Shown: positions 8,571 to 16,220 of the stretch, one piece after another
How the letters are laid out: every line of letters begins with the position of its first letter
How positions within the stretch are numbered: position 1 is the first letter of the stretch
Assembly: GCF_030014915.1 (NCBI RefSeq)
Contig: NZ_JAGIXS010000003.1
Location: 124,001 to 188,000, forward strand
Source: Pelomonas sp. V22
Lineage (GTDB): Bacteria; Pseudomonadota; Gammaproteobacteria; Burkholderiales; Burkholderiaceae_C
Length of the DNA stretch: 64,000 nt
Direction of reading: 5' to 3'
The notes under the pieces: model-generated
Databases searched by the model: none
What the model saw: the letters and a program-made list of their open reading frames with translations, nothing else
Told to the model about the DNA's origin: nothing
Position numbers and translations under genes: made by a program

Positions 8571-9758
8571 TCACCAGGCCTTGATGAAGCGGAGCTGGGT
8601 GGTGCGCGTCACCAGGGCGTTGCGGCTGCCGAAGTTCTGGCTGTAGTGCAGGTTGAAGCCGGCGTCCTTGCCCGGCAGCTTGTAGGACAGGAAGGGGCCC
8701 CAGCCGAAGTTGCGATAGCGGTTGCCATCGGTCAGCGCGGCGGCGCCGGTGCCGCCGTCGTCGCTGAACTGCTGGATGCCCAGCACATTGGCACCGAGGG
8801 CCCAATCGCCCATCACCTTGATCGCGCCGAACTCCATGTAGACGTAGTTGCCGCTGAGGTACTGCGTGTCCTTGTTCTTGCTGTTCAGGCCGACCGAGAC
8901 CCGGCCTGCGAGCGTCACGCCCGAGGTCCAGGATTCACCCGGCTTGTCCGGGTTGAACGAGTAGCTGACGGCCACGCCGGGGCGCAGGGTGTAGAAGTTG
9001 CCGAAGCCCGGGTTGGGGCCACGCGAGGCGTCGTAGGTTCCCGTCGGCAGGAACAGCGAGGCGCCTGCCGCGATCTTCAGGTGGTCCTTGTGGTGCACCC
9101 AGACGGCCGAGAGCTCCGCGTCGCCGAAGCCGGTGACCTTGGTGGACTGGGCCGCCGATTGCGCCGCCACGCCGGCTTGCACCTGAGCGTTGACCGCATC
9201 GGCCACCTGGCCGATGGCGCCACGCAGCGCGGCCGGCAGGGCGGCCGAGGGCGTGGGGGTCACCGTGCCCAGCGGCTGGGCGGCGATAAAGGTCCGCTCC
9301 TGGTTGATCAGGGGCAGGTTGACGGCAAAGGCGATGTGGCCGCCGCCGTAGGTGCTCTCGGTCAGGTAGCCGCCGAGCAGGTTGACCTGGTTCTGGCGTT
9401 GGCTGAAATCGATGGTGCCTGTGGGCACCGACAGCGAGTAGACACCGTCGCCGACCGCGCCTTTGGTCGGGCCGCTGAGCGGCAGCGGCACGGTGCGCGC
9501 CGGCACGCCGATGCGATTGCCCTGGCCATCGACCACCTTGTAGATGTCGGCCACGCTCAGCGCGACGGTGCCGAAGAAGCCGGGGTTGTCGGCCGGGGCA
9601 GCCATCTCGCCGCCGAACACGCCCACGGGCGACTGCCGCAGCTTGTAGCCCTCGCTGGCCAGCGCTTGGGTGGCGAGGCCGGTGGCAGAGAGCGCCAGCG
9701 CCGTGGTGGCGAGGCCGCGCAGCGGCGAGAGCGGGAGTTGAAGTGTGCGTCGGGTCAT
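8571..9758 (-). CDS. Outer-membrane MetA-pathway (SphA-like) porin protein
   Basis: A roughly 395-residue outer-membrane protein. A signal peptide ends near LATQALASEG. The body has alternating beta-strand segments (AVWVHHKDHLKIAAGASLFL, YTLRPGVAVSYSF, AGRVSVGLNSK) and ends in LRFIKAW with a terminal aromatic, as in beta-barrels. This pattern fits the Phenol_MetA_deg family (PF13557) found beside aromatic and hydrocarbon degradation genes, where it may admit hydrophobic substrates. Two ATGs are possible, at 9764 and 9758; AGGAG lies 2 nt from the first and 8 nt from the second, so 9758 is preferred. It is the first gene of the minus-strand unit and lies divergent from the TetR gene. Confidence 0.8.
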   Translation of the reverse strand: MTRRTLQLPLSPLRGLATTALALSATGLATQALASEGYKLRQSPVGVFGGEMAAPADNPGFFGTVALSVADIYKVVDGQGNRIGVPARTVPLPLSGPTKGAVGDGVYSLSVPTGTIDFSQRQNQVNLLGGYLTESTYGGGHIAFAVNLPLINQERTFIAAQPLGTVTPTPSAALPAALRGAIGQVADAVNAQVQAGVAAQSAAQSTKVTGFGDAELSAVWVHHKDHLKIAAGASLFLPTGTYDASRGPNPGFGNFYTLRPGVAVSYSFNPDKPGESWTSGVTLAGRVSVGLNSKNKDTQYLSGNYVYMEFGAIKVMGDWALGANVLGIQQFSDDGGTGAAALTDGNRYRNFGWGPFLSYKLPGKDAGFNLHYSQNFGSRNALVTRTTQLRFIKAW

Positions 9759-9921
9759 GGCCATGTCTCCTGGGTTTGTCTGGCTGGAAGATGGCTGTTC
9801 AACAGCTCTGATTCTCCATACACTTGTGTCTTGACGAGACGAATGTAGCGGATCAACCCCGCCGCGTCTTCACAGGGAAAACGCGGGCACCGGGGCCTGC
9901 TGCGACACAATGCCTGCCGCC
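9759..9921. promoter_or_regulatory. Divergent intergenic region with candidate operators
   Basis: The space between the minus-strand porin unit and the plus-strand TetR gene holds a 13-nt palindrome GCTGTTcAACAGC at 9794-9806, a shorter one ACACttGTGT at 9820-9829 and GTCTtgacgAGAC at 9828-9840. Inverted repeats between a TetR gene and a divergent unit are the usual place for autoregulatory operators. A good AGGAG ribosome-binding site for the porin lies at 9765-9770 on the minus strand. No confident -35/-10 pair was found. Confidence 0.4.
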
Positions 9922-10611
9922 ATGGACACCAGCACACCACCGAAGAAGACGCCCAACGAGGCGCCCAAGAAGACGCCCAACAAGGCGCCCAACAAGGCGC
10001 CAGGCAAGAGCCCCAGCCCGAGCAAGACCGAGTCGGCACGCCTGGGGCGCGAGGACTGGCTCAATGCCGCTTACGAGGCCGTCGTGGAGGGCGGCTTCGA
10101 TCAGGTGCGCGTGCTGCTGATCGCCGACAAGCTCGGCGTCACGCGCGGCAGCTTCTACTGGCACTTCACCGACCATGCCGACCTGGTCACCTCGTTGTGC
10201 AAGCAGTGGTGCGAGCGCGAAATCGCCGATGACCGGCGCCTGCAGGCGCATGCCAGCGATGACCCGGTCGCCGACCTGGTGCATGTGCTGGACGAAGCGC
10301 TGTCACGCGGCGGTGTGGACCTCAAGAACATGCGCTTCGAGCTCGCGCTGCGCGGCCTCGGTCGGCGGGACCCCGCCGTGGCCAAGCTGCTCGTGGCGGT
10401 GGACGAGGCGCGCATGGCCGTGTTCATCGAGAAGTTCCAGCGTCTCACGGGCGACGAGAAGACGGCCACCGAGCTCTCGGTGCTGTTCTACCTGGCCGTC
10501 ACCGGCGGCGTGCAGGCCCTGGCCCGGCCCTCCAGCAATGCCAGCATCGCCGCCTTCATCCGCAACCTGATTGCCGACTACCTGATCCGCAAGCAGGCGC
10601 CGGTCGCCTGA
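9922..10611 (+). CDS. TetR/AcrR-family transcriptional regulator
   Basis: A regulator of about 229 residues with an N-terminal TetR helix-turn-helix: REDWLNAAYEAVVEGG then LLIADKLGVTRGSFYWHF, the usual recognition-helix pattern. The C-terminal ligand-binding part is helical and shows no recognisable ligand class. Before the DNA-binding domain is a Lys/Pro-rich tail built from an 8-residue unit (PKKTPNEA, PKKTPNKA, then PNKA). Starts at 9910 and 9922 are both possible and neither has a ribosome-binding site; 9922 is preferred because a -10-like CACAAT covers 9906-9911. It is divergent from the porin-sulfatase unit and converges on the DUF1254 gene (20 nt apart), so it is a strong candidate regulator of the island. 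Confidence 0.88.
   Translation: MDTSTPPKKTPNEAPKKTPNKAPNKAPGKSPSPSKTESARLGREDWLNAAYEAVVEGGFDQVRVLLIADKLGVTRGSFYWHFTDHADLVTSLCKQWCEREIADDRRLQAHASDDPVADLVHVLDEALSRGGVDLKNMRFELALRGLGRRDPAVAKLLVAVDEARMAVFIEKFQRLTGDEKTATELSVLFYLAVTGGVQALARPSSNASIAAFIRNLIADYLIRKQAPVA
9940..9999 (+). repeat. In-frame 24-nt tandem repeat at the 5' end of the TetR gene
   Basis: Two near-identical 24-nt units (9940-9963 and 9964-9987) and a 12-nt partial unit (9988-9999) encode PKKTPNEA, PKKTPNKA and PNKA. The unit length is a multiple of three, so copy-number change would lengthen or shorten a charged N-terminal tail without breaking the reading frame. Confidence 0.85.
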
Positions 10612-10631
10612 GCCCGCCGGGGTTTGCTGAC

Positions 10632-12023
10632 TCAGGGCTGCCGCTCGAGCCCGGGCATGGACCAGGCGCCGCCGAGGGCGGCCGGTTCGGGCCAGTAGAG
10701 TCGGGCGGTCAACTGGAACGGCTGGCCGCGCAGCACCGGCAGCCAGTTGCTGCGCCGTGCTTCCTCGGGGGCCTCGGCCTGCAACCACAGGTCGAGCGAG
10801 CCGTCGGCGTTGTAGTGCAGCGGGTCGCGGTCGCCGATGGCGTAGCGGCCACTTGCCACCGGCAGGAAGAAGTCGTCCATGCCGTAGGCCGTGATCGACC
10901 AGAAGGCCCGCACCGGCGGCAATTGCCCGACCGCGAAGTGAAGGCGGTAGCGGTGGTCGCCGTGCAGTGGCTGGCCCTGTGCGTCGAGGCGCGTGCTGGG
11001 GTAGATCGAATCGGCCGGCAGGTTGGCGCCCAGCCCCACCATGGCGACGGCGGCGCGCGTGGCGTAGTCGCTGCCGTAGTCGCCGAGATGGGCGGGCGGC
11101 GTCTGCCAGCCTTGTCGCGCGCCGGCCGTGTCTCGCAGCGCCTGGCCGATGCGCCAGTCGGCCACCCAGCGGCCGAGCGCGACCGACTGGCGTTCCAGCC
11201 ATCCCCATTGCGGCGGCTTGCCGGGTCCCAGGCCCAGGCGCGCCAGCTGGTCCAGCATCGCCCGGTCTTGTGCATGCGGCGGGTTCGCCTGCATCAGCCG
11301 GGCGAGGTGGCCGAAGAAGGTCGAGACATCCATGGCCTGCATCTGGGCAATCGGCGCGGCCGGTGGTGTGGCGGCGGCTTGCCAGGCCGGCTCGGGCGCG
11401 GGACGGCCGGCCTGCCAGTCGGCCAGCGAGCGCAGGCTCAGGCCGTCCTGCAGCCGGTGGGCCGTCGGGTAGTCGGCCACGCCATTGGTCTGCGTGCGGC
11501 CGATCAGCCAGACCATCTGCGTGGGCGCGCGCAGCAGGGTCAGGCCCGGCGGTGTCGTGCCTTGCCAGCCCGGGCCCACGAGCAGGTAGCGGGCCGGCCC
11601 CGTGCCGGTGGTGCGCGTGCCCGGCGACGCGAACACATGGGTCCAGGCATCCATGAAGGGCATCAGCGCATAGCGCTCCGCATTCGCGGCCATCTCGAAC
11701 ACCCAGGGCCCCTGGTCGGCATTGATGAAGGCCGAGGTGTAGAGCGTGTCCACGTTCGGGCGCACCACGGCCTTGAAGTCGGCGGCGGGGAAGCGGCGCA
11801 CCCGGCGCAGCGTGTTCTCGGGGCCGATGACTGCGGCCGAGCCCTGGCGCGAGAGCTCCATGATGACCAGCGGATAGCCGTACAGGTAGGCCTCGGCGCC
11901 GGCGCGGATGCGGCCGGCCTGCGAGATCAGCAGCGCGGCCAGCAAGGCGAGCAGGATCAGCAGGCCGCCCAGCAGGCGCAAGGTGGGCGAGAAGCGCCTC
12001 ACGGATGAAAGGACGTGCGTCAC
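10632..12023 (-). CDS. DUF1254/DUF1214 domain protein, membrane-anchored
   Basis: A 463-residue protein with one N-terminal hydrophobic segment (about residues 13-33), then a DUF1254 domain (AYLYGYPLVIMEL, then VVRPNVDTLYTSAFIN) and a C-terminal DUF1214 domain (AFWSITAYGMDDFFLP ending SNWLPVL...YWPEP). The family is widespread in bacteria and fungi, often beside degradation genes, but its reaction is not established. The membrane segment suggests the domains face the periplasm. The start is a GTG whose GTGA overlaps the stop of the FGE gene (12,020-12,023), so it is translationally coupled to sulfatase maturation. It is the last gene of the fadD-led unit. Confidence 0.85.
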   Translation of the reverse strand: MTHVLSSVRRFSPTLRLLGGLLILLALLAALLISQAGRIRAGAEAYLYGYPLVIMELSRQGSAAVIGPENTLRRVRRFPAADFKAVVRPNVDTLYTSAFINADQGPWVFEMAANAERYALMPFMDAWTHVFASPGTRTTGTGPARYLLVGPGWQGTTPPGLTLLRAPTQMVWLIGRTQTNGVADYPTAHRLQDGLSLRSLADWQAGRPAPEPAWQAAATPPAAPIAQMQAMDVSTFFGHLARLMQANPPHAQDRAMLDQLARLGLGPGKPPQWGWLERQSVALGRWVADWRIGQALRDTAGARQGWQTPPAHLGDYGSDYATRAAVAMVGLGANLPADSIYPSTRLDAQGQPLHGDHRYRLHFAVGQLPPVRAFWSITAYGMDDFFLPVASGRYAIGDRDPLHYNADGSLDLWLQAEAPEEARRSNWLPVLRGQPFQLTARLYWPEPAALGGAWSMPGLERQP

Positions 12024-13051
12024 GGCGGGGCTGTGCGCAGCACGGTGCGAAAGCCCAGGTGGCTGGTGGCCAGGTCTTCTTCCTGCGGCTGGCGGGCGCC
12101 GGCCCGGTAGCGCATGCAGTAGTCGGGCGCACAGAGGAAGGAGCCGCCCTTGATCACGCGCACGGCCGTCTGGCCGCGCTGCAGTGCGGCCGGCAACTGG
12201 TCCGGTGGTGGGCTGCTGGCCTCGAAATGGCCCGGGCGGTAGAGGTCGACCGTCAGCTCCCAGACATTGCCGATCAGGTCGAAGAGGCCCAGCGCATTGG
12301 GCGCGTAGCAGCCGACCGGGGCCAGGCCGAGGAACCCATCGGCGCCGGAGTTCTTGACCGGGAACGGACCTTGCCAGGTGTTGGCCTGTTCGGGCTGGGC
12401 ATGCTCCTGCTGCGGCGGCGGGCGGCTCGGGCTCGCGGCCCGCGCCGCCCATTCCCATTCGGCCTCGGTGGGCAGGCTGCGGCCTTTCCAGCGCGCATAG
12501 GCTTCAGCATCCGCAAGCGTGATGGCCACCACGGGGAAGGCCTCGCGCCCCTCGATGGAGGTGGACGGCCCGCCAGGATGGCGCCAGTTGGCGCCGGGGA
12601 TGAAGCGCCACCACTGGCGCACATCGGTCGTGCCGTCGACCTTGTCGGGCGCGACGAAGACCACGGCCCCGGGCTGGCGCAGCTCGGGCGGCAGCTCGGG
12701 GTGGGCAGCGGCATCGACGGTCCGCTCCGCCGTCGTCATATGGCCGGTGGCCTGCACGAAGGCGGCGAACTGCGCGTTCGTGACCTCGGTGCGGTCCATC
12801 CAGAAGCCGGCCACCTCCACCGGGCGCTGGGGCTGCTCCTCGCGGTAGATGTCGTCGCCTTGCACATAGCGCCCGGCCGGCACCCAGGCCATGTCTGGAT
12901 GGGTGCTGCCCTTGGGCGGCGCGGGCAGCTCGCAGCGCAGGCGCTCGGTGACCGCAGGCGCGCGGCTCGCCTGGGCGGCCCACAGCGCAGCGCCGACGAG
13001 GCCGGCGAGCAGCAATACGAGAGCCGTGCGGGGCAGGGTGGGCAGGCGCAT
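12020..13051 (-). CDS. Formylglycine-generating enzyme (SUMF1/FGE family) with export signal
   Basis: A 343-residue FGE-sulfatase domain protein. It oxidises the active-site cysteine of sulfatases to formylglycine. Family blocks are in order: FWMDRTEVTNAQFAAFV (83-99), FPVVAITLADAEAYARWKGR (172-191), LPTEAEWEWAAR (193-204), GLFDLIGNVWEL (255-266), and KGGSFLCAPDYCMRYR (301-316). Cys307 and Cys312 have the five-residue spacing of the copper-binding cysteine pair in aerobic FGE, so it should be a true oxidase rather than a divergent lectin-like member. Residues 9-27 are hydrophobic, which predicts export or anchoring. It follows sulfatase 2 by 19 nt and overlaps the DUF1254 gene. It is the only maturation enzyme for the two sulfatases in the window. 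Confidence 0.92.
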   Translation of the reverse strand: MRLPTLPRTALVLLLAGLVGAALWAAQASRAPAVTERLRCELPAPPKGSTHPDMAWVPAGRYVQGDDIYREEQPQRPVEVAGFWMDRTEVTNAQFAAFVQATGHMTTAERTVDAAAHPELPPELRQPGAVVFVAPDKVDGTTDVRQWWRFIPGANWRHPGGPSTSIEGREAFPVVAITLADAEAYARWKGRSLPTEAEWEWAARAASPSRPPPQQEHAQPEQANTWQGPFPVKNSGADGFLGLAPVGCYAPNALGLFDLIGNVWELTVDLYRPGHFEASSPPPDQLPAALQRGQTAVRVIKGGSFLCAPDYCMRYRAGARQPQEEDLATSHLGFRTVLRTAPP

Positions 13052-13070
13052 CGTCGCGGTATCAGTGGAG

Positions 13071-14732
13071 TCAGTTGAACCAGTAGGTGTACTCGTCGCC
13101 GGGCTGCTGCTTCTTGTCCAGCGTCTTGTCGACCATCACCGGCAGGGCGATGAAGGAGGGCCAGAGCGGCGCGGGCATGCCGGCATGGTGAGACTCGAGC
13201 AGCTTGCGCAGCGCATCGAGCTTGTCTGCGCGCGTGGCAATGAGGTTGCGGCGCTCGGTCGGGTCCTCGTTGAGGTTGAACAGCCACTCCTTGCGCGGCA
13301 GCTCGGAGACGATCAGCTTCCAGCCCTGTGACTGCACCGCGCGGTAGCGGCCATCGCGCCAGAACAGCGGCCGCTCCGGCTGCGTGGCTGGCGTGCCGTT
13401 GAGGAAGGGCAGCAGGTTCACGCCGTCGATCACGCGATCCGTCGGCAGCTTGGCGCCAGCTGCGGCCACGGCCGTGGGCAGCACGTCGATATTGCTGATC
13501 GGCGCCGGATAGTGCTGGCCCGGCGCGATGTGGCCCGGCCATTTGGCGGCATAGGGCACGCGCAGGCCGCCCTCGAAGAAGGTCAGCTTCCAGCCCCGGT
13601 AGGGCTGGTTCACCTCGGGCAGACCGATGTAGCCGGGTGCTCCGTTGTCGCTGGTGAAGATCACCAGGGTGTTGTCGTCGAGGCCCTGGTCCTTCAGCGC
13701 CTGCAGGACACGGCCCACGCTCCGGTCCAGCGAGCGCACCATGGCGGCATAGACGCGCTGGCGGTGGTCCTTGATCTGGGGCAGGGCGTCGTAGTCCTCC
13801 TTGCTGGCCTGCAGCGGCGTGTGCACACCCCAGTGGGCGAGGTAGAGCAGGAAGGGGCGGTTCTTGTTCTTCTCGATGACGCGCACCGCCTCGTCGGTGA
13901 AGTAGTCGGTCAGGTAGCGATCGGGCTCGAACCAGGTGCCGCCGTTGAAGCTCACGCCGAAGCGCATGTTGGGCCACAGGAAGCGGTCGATCGGGTCGAA
14001 GTCCTGCTTGGCGTTGACGGCGCGCGGGTCCTTCTCCGGCAGGTAAAGGCCGCTTTCCATGAACAGGGTTTCGTCGAAGCCCTGGTTGTTGGGCCGCATC
14101 TCGGGCGTGCTGCCCAGGTGCCATTTGCCGATGTGCACCGTGTGGTAGCCAGCGGGCTTCAGCAGCTTGGCCAGCGTCATCTCGGAGGGCGGCATGCCGA
14201 GGTCGTTGAAGTCCTTGGCGCTGGCGGCAGCCTGCCTGTCGATCTGCACCGGGTAGAGCCGGTCGGGGTCGGCATAGAGCTCGCCGGCCACGCGGGCCAT
14301 GGCGCCCGGCGTGGGCGTGAACTCGACGCCGAAGCGCCAGGGGTAGCGGCCGGTCAGCAGCGCGGCGCGCGAGACCGTGCAGACGGCGCTGCCCGCATAG
14401 CCGCGGTCGAAGCGGGCGCCGTCGCGCGCGATGGAATCGATGGCCGGCGTCGGCACGCCCAGCGCAGCGAGGCCGCCTTCGCCCATGGTGACGTCGTTGA
14501 TACCCAGGTCGTCCGCGAGGATGACGACGATGTTCGGTGGCCGCTTGCCCGCAGCCTGCGCGGGGCCGGCCTCCCAAGGTGCCGGGCGATGCGGTCCGCG
14601 CGGAAAGAACAGGTCGGTGTACCAGCCGAGCGAATACTGCAGGATCAGCAGCCGGTTGGCATAGGCCAGGCCGCCGAGCAGCACCAGCAAGGCCGCCGTG
14701 ATCAGCAGGCCCTTGCGCCATCTCTTGCTCAT
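13071..14732 (-). CDS. Membrane-anchored sulfatase with atypical CTVSR motif
   Basis: A 553-residue type I sulfatase. An N-terminal hydrophobic helix (about 9-27) after KRWRK suggests a signal anchor with the enzyme in the periplasm. Metal-binding aspartates are in LADDLGIND (Asp73, Asp74), followed by GKWHLGS, LLYLAHWGVHTPLQ and SDNGAPG as expected. The cysteine at the maturation site, Cys118, sits in AVCTVSRAALLTGRYPW: the CxPxR signature has Val in place of Pro, read directly from the codons. The next gene downstream encodes an FGE, so modification is still likely. Substrate unknown. The ATG at 14,732 lies 13 nt after the preceding stop; upstream in-frame sequence lies in another gene. Confidence 0.9.
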   Translation of the reverse strand: MSKRWRKGLLITAALLVLLGGLAYANRLLILQYSLGWYTDLFFPRGPHRPAPWEAGPAQAAGKRPPNIVVILADDLGINDVTMGEGGLAALGVPTPAIDSIARDGARFDRGYAGSAVCTVSRAALLTGRYPWRFGVEFTPTPGAMARVAGELYADPDRLYPVQIDRQAAASAKDFNDLGMPPSEMTLAKLLKPAGYHTVHIGKWHLGSTPEMRPNNQGFDETLFMESGLYLPEKDPRAVNAKQDFDPIDRFLWPNMRFGVSFNGGTWFEPDRYLTDYFTDEAVRVIEKNKNRPFLLYLAHWGVHTPLQASKEDYDALPQIKDHRQRVYAAMVRSLDRSVGRVLQALKDQGLDDNTLVIFTSDNGAPGYIGLPEVNQPYRGWKLTFFEGGLRVPYAAKWPGHIAPGQHYPAPISNIDVLPTAVAAAGAKLPTDRVIDGVNLLPFLNGTPATQPERPLFWRDGRYRAVQSQGWKLIVSELPRKEWLFNLNEDPTERRNLIATRADKLDALRKLLESHHAGMPAPLWPSFIALPVMVDKTLDKKQQPGDEYTYWFN

Positions 14733-14745
14733 GCGCTTGCGCTCC

Positions 14746-15366
14746 TCAGGACAGCCACAGGTACAGCGGCACGGCCGCCACGGCGAGCAGACCGCCAACC
14801 AGCAGTCGCACGGTCAGCAGGCTGATCATCGGCCGCACCGGGAACACCTGCGTGCTTTCGATGGCCGCCCATTTGTGCATGGTGATGTCCTGCTGCTCGA
14901 TGGCCAGGGCGAAACGCAGGAAGTCGCGCCGGCTGCGGTAGCGCACCATGGCCACGTAGTCCCAGGGCGCCACGCCCGGCTCGGTGATGAACTGGCCGCT
15001 GCGGCGTGCCACGAACACCAGCAGGTTGCCGTAGCGCAGCAGGTGCGGCAGCAGGGCGCGGCCATAGCGCTGGTCGGCCGCCTTGGCGCTCTTGCCGTAG
15101 TGTTCGTAGCCGGGCGGGTAGAGCGCTTCGGCTCGGTGCCGCACGAGGTTCTGCATCACGAATTCGCGGCCGTCGTCGTTGGCCACCAGGCGGCGCACGT
15201 CGTCCAGCAGCGCTTCGGCCTGCGGCCCTTTGGCCCGCGCGCCGAGCCGCTGCAGATAGGACTCGATCTCCTCGGCGCTCAGCGGCCGGCCGCGTCCGCC
15301 GTACCACCACAGGAAGGCGGCGTACAGCGCGGCCAGCGCGAGGAGCAGGCCTTGCGCCGCGCTCAT
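14746..15366 (-). CDS. Uncharacterised membrane protein
   Basis: A 206-residue protein with a hydrophobic segment at each end (about residues 5-20, and roughly 180-204, rich in Leu/Val/Ala). The soluble centre contains PPGYEHYGKSAKAADQRYG and YVAMVRYRSRRDFLRFA. No family is recognised with confidence; the YVAMVRYRSRRDF segment is reminiscent of DUF1330-type EthD-like sequences, but this is only a resemblance. Its ATG overlaps the stop of the PF10118 gene (ATGA, 15,363-15,366) and the sulfatase starts 13 nt after its stop, so it belongs to the same transcript. Confidence 0.7.
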   Translation of the reverse strand: MSAAQGLLLALAALYAAFLWWYGGRGRPLSAEEIESYLQRLGARAKGPQAEALLDDVRRLVANDDGREFVMQNLVRHRAEALYPPGYEHYGKSAKAADQRYGRALLPHLLRYGNLLVFVARRSGQFITEPGVAPWDYVAMVRYRSRRDFLRFALAIEQQDITMHKWAAIESTQVFPVRPMISLLTVRLLVGGLLAVAAVPLYLWLS

Positions 15367-16196
15367 GTCGCCGGGCTCGCGGCGCCGACCACGCTGAACT
15401 GCGCGGCGTTGTCGAGCAGCCATTGCTGCGAGCGGCTGGCGTCGTGCTGGCTCGGATGGAAGTCCTCGCGGTTGTAGTCGCACCACTGCGAGTAGTTGCC
15501 CCGAAGCATGCCGTCCTTGCTGAACAGCAGCTGCCAGGCGCTGCGCCAGGTGCTCATCTTGAAGAGGGCGCGGTCTTGCCAGAGGTTGCGCACGGTCTGG
15601 CGGGTCACGTCGGACAGGAAGGTGATCGTGATGTAGCGGAACACGCGCAGCCGCCAGAGGTGGTTGCCACCGCAGGCCTGGTACATGTCGAAGGCCGTGC
15701 AGCGGTGCTCTGACTCCTCGGCGCTGTGCCAGAGCCACAGCGTCTGCAGGCGCGGCTCCGAACCTTCCAGCGCCTCGGGGTGGCGCAGCATCCAGTCGGC
15801 GAACAGGGCGGTGAAGTGCTCGGTGGCGGCGGTGGCTGCGAGGTGGATGCGTAGATCGCGGTGGGCGTTGGCCTTCAGCCGCCGCAGGCCGCGCCGCTCG
15901 ATCTCGTTGCTCAGGCCCTGCGCGATCAGGTGTTCGTTGAACAGGCCGTGGATGCGCCGGTGCGTGGCCTCCTGGCCGATGAAGCCCTGTACCTCTGCAG
16001 CAAAGGGTGCGCGCTTCTCTTCAGGCAAGGATTTCAGACCGGTGCGCACGGAGTCGATGAAGTACTGCTCGCCCACCGGGAAGCTCATCGACAGCGCGCT
16101 GAAGAAGGCCGAGCGGAAGGCGTCGCCGCCATTCCAGCGCACGGCAAATGGGGTGCTGAGATCGATCAGCAATCGGCGGACGACAAGGTCGGACAT
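15363..16196 (-). CDS. Metal-dependent hydrolase, PF10118 family
   Basis: A 277-residue protein of the COG3687/PF10118 family. Conserved Glu/His clusters, typical of a di-metal helical bundle, are visible as FIGQEATHRRIHG, ATAATEHFTALF and HSAEESEHRCTAFDMYQ. The family name implies hydrolysis, but the motif spacing also resembles ferritin-like di-iron oxygenases, so the chemistry is open. There is no signal peptide, so it acts in the cytoplasm. It follows fadD by 24 nt and overlaps the next gene. Members are often found near lipid or steroid degradation genes, which agrees with its neighbours. Confidence 0.83.
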   Translation of the reverse strand: MSDLVVRRLLIDLSTPFAVRWNGGDAFRSAFFSALSMSFPVGEQYFIDSVRTGLKSLPEEKRAPFAAEVQGFIGQEATHRRIHGLFNEHLIAQGLSNEIERRGLRRLKANAHRDLRIHLAATAATEHFTALFADWMLRHPEALEGSEPRLQTLWLWHSAEESEHRCTAFDMYQACGGNHLWRLRVFRYITITFLSDVTRQTVRNLWQDRALFKMSTWRSAWQLLFSKDGMLRGNYSQWCDYNREDFHPSQHDASRSQQWLLDNAAQFSVVGAASPAT

Positions 16197-16220
16197 GGCG
16201 TGCTCTCAGGAAATTTGGTT

